DNA from: Phaeosaccion multiseriatum
Lineage: Eukaryota > Ochrophyta, other classes
NCBI GenBank assembly: GCA_965112735.1
Contig: OZ218958.1
Coordinates: forward strand, 3,224,001 to 3,288,000
Length of the DNA: 64,000 bases
Direction: 5' to 3'
Shown here: in pieces, positions 63,488 through 64,000 of the stretch
Layout of the letters: each line of letters begins with the position of its first letter
How positions within the stretch are numbered: position 1 is the first letter of the stretch
Position numbers and translations under genes: made by a program
The notes under the pieces: model-generated
Told to the model about the DNA's origin: nothing
What the model saw: the letters and a program-made list of their open reading frames with translations, nothing else
Database searches by the model: none

Positions 63488-64000
63488 CCCATACGCGCAA
63501 GCCCGCAGCCGCCCCACAGACTCCTTAAGTTGTGACAGGAGCCGCACACTCGTCTCGCACCTTATCCTTGGCGAACTGTTCGCCGTGCCTGTCCTCGATG
63601 GCGGCCATTAGGGCCTTTGCGATCTGCCGCTCCATGTCCAGGCCTCCGCTGTAACTGTCACCCGCCGACCCCAGTAGCCTCATCTGCTGGCCTCCCCCCT
63701 GCCCTTGCCCTTGCCCTTCGCCCTCCCCCTCATCCTCACGCTCGTCCCTCATACTCTCCACTACACCGACATCGATGCAACTGGCCCCCACGCTCACAGA
63801 GACGGTCAACTCCCTGGCGCCACTCCCGCTGCTCTTTCCCTTCTTCTTTCCACCAGAGGCAGGAGAAACAGACGACTCGCCCCCACCACCCCCCACTCCT
63901 CCTCCTCCTCCTGCTGCTGCTGCTGCCGCTGCTGCTGCTCCTTTGTCTCCTGGCAACGCCACATGGCTCAACACGCTCGCCCCCAGAGCCGCCGCCAGGG
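61029..64000 (-). CDS. Hsp70-family protein with C-terminal membrane segment (5' end beyond window)
   Basis: Six exons are visible: >64000-63561, 63282-63052, 62850-62467, 62193-61924, 61593-61364, 61200-61029, joined in frame. The first three match the second half of an Hsp70 ATPase domain: SYSGGLDMERQIAKAL, LLKQARLARETLSSSESAEV, then VQRVILTGGLSPTSSIRDEV and the ALARGAAIAL helix. Gly/Ala-rich and Gly/Ser-rich inserts break these. A region with AEDVTDIVFAAGAELPLSVRR, like the start of the substrate domain, follows. Then comes a single hydrophobic helix (MVLIVLGVLGAFYLGYLQL) and a charged tail ending EEEQKRGGQ. This suggests a membrane-anchored chaperone-like ATPase. Donor GTTGGT at 62466 is unusual. 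A separate small gene starting at ATG 61566 is the main alternative for the last two exons. Confidence 0.72.
62900..62941. repeat. (GA)n microsatellite in Hsp70-like gene intron
   Basis: About 20 GA copies, CT on the sense strand, upstream of the acceptor at 62850. A second GA run lies at 63450-63484 in the preceding intron. Confidence 0.9.

Noticed and set aside
1-64000. tRNA, rRNA or snRNA genes
   Set aside because: I looked for tRNA-like cloverleaf arms and conserved rRNA stretches on both strands and found none I can support by eye.

Overview
This is a nuclear window from a complex eukaryote. Genes have many short introns (GT..AG, pyrimidine-rich acceptors, often filled with microsatellites), there is no operon structure, and transposable elements are abundant. 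Gene content points to a photosynthetic protist, most likely a plastid-bearing stramenopile: a PsbB-mRNA-maturation-type HAT/TPR protein with an ADAF-like plastid presequence, a PHT4/SLC17-type anion transporter, proteins rich in 'PTDAPTPAPT', and FNIP repeats. A CEP83-like centriole distal-appendage protein implies a basal body or ciliated stage. I cannot name the species.

Layout. 289-8638 (minus): a secreted Cys-rich protein whose gene contains 31 tandem phase-0 cassette exons (15 of 48 nt, 16 of 90 nt). 9691-15089 (minus): 11-exon CEP83-like coiled-coil gene of 707 aa. 15713-19759 (plus): 8-exon MFS transporter, divergent from CEP83. 19958-21892 (minus): Gln/Ser-rich protein with a PX-like C-terminal region. 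20170-47000: a 4.8-kb unit in tandem duplication. It carries most of the PX gene, a TIR element packed with a (CCCT)n array, and the last exons of a polytopic membrane protein gene. Copy 1 keeps the intact PX gene. Copy 2 keeps the 3' end of the intact membrane protein gene (46068-50829). The partner fragments in the middle are dead.

Copy 2 of the PX gene is split by a nested cluster of Ty3/gypsy-like retrotransposons. Outer element E1 (25440-42919) is interrupted by E2 (29233-35015, in its protease) and by a solo LTR (35696-35993 plus 41440-41444, in its RT). E3 (35994-41435) sits inside that solo LTR. Every insertion has TG..CA ends and a 4-bp target-site duplication (GTAC, TCAG, CTGG, GGCC). 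E2 and E3 carry chromodomains and by eye have identical LTR pairs, so they are young; E1 is decayed.

Right part. 51218-51868: a foldback element. 52208-55730 (minus): plastid HAT/TPR RNA-maturation protein, divergent from a KCTD/BTB-T1 protein at 56265-58296 (plus). 59147-60808 (minus): FNIP-repeat protein. 61029 to the window edge (minus): an Hsp70-family protein with a C-terminal membrane segment. Exon coordinates were worked out by hand from frame continuity and splice dinucleotides; no expression data were available.
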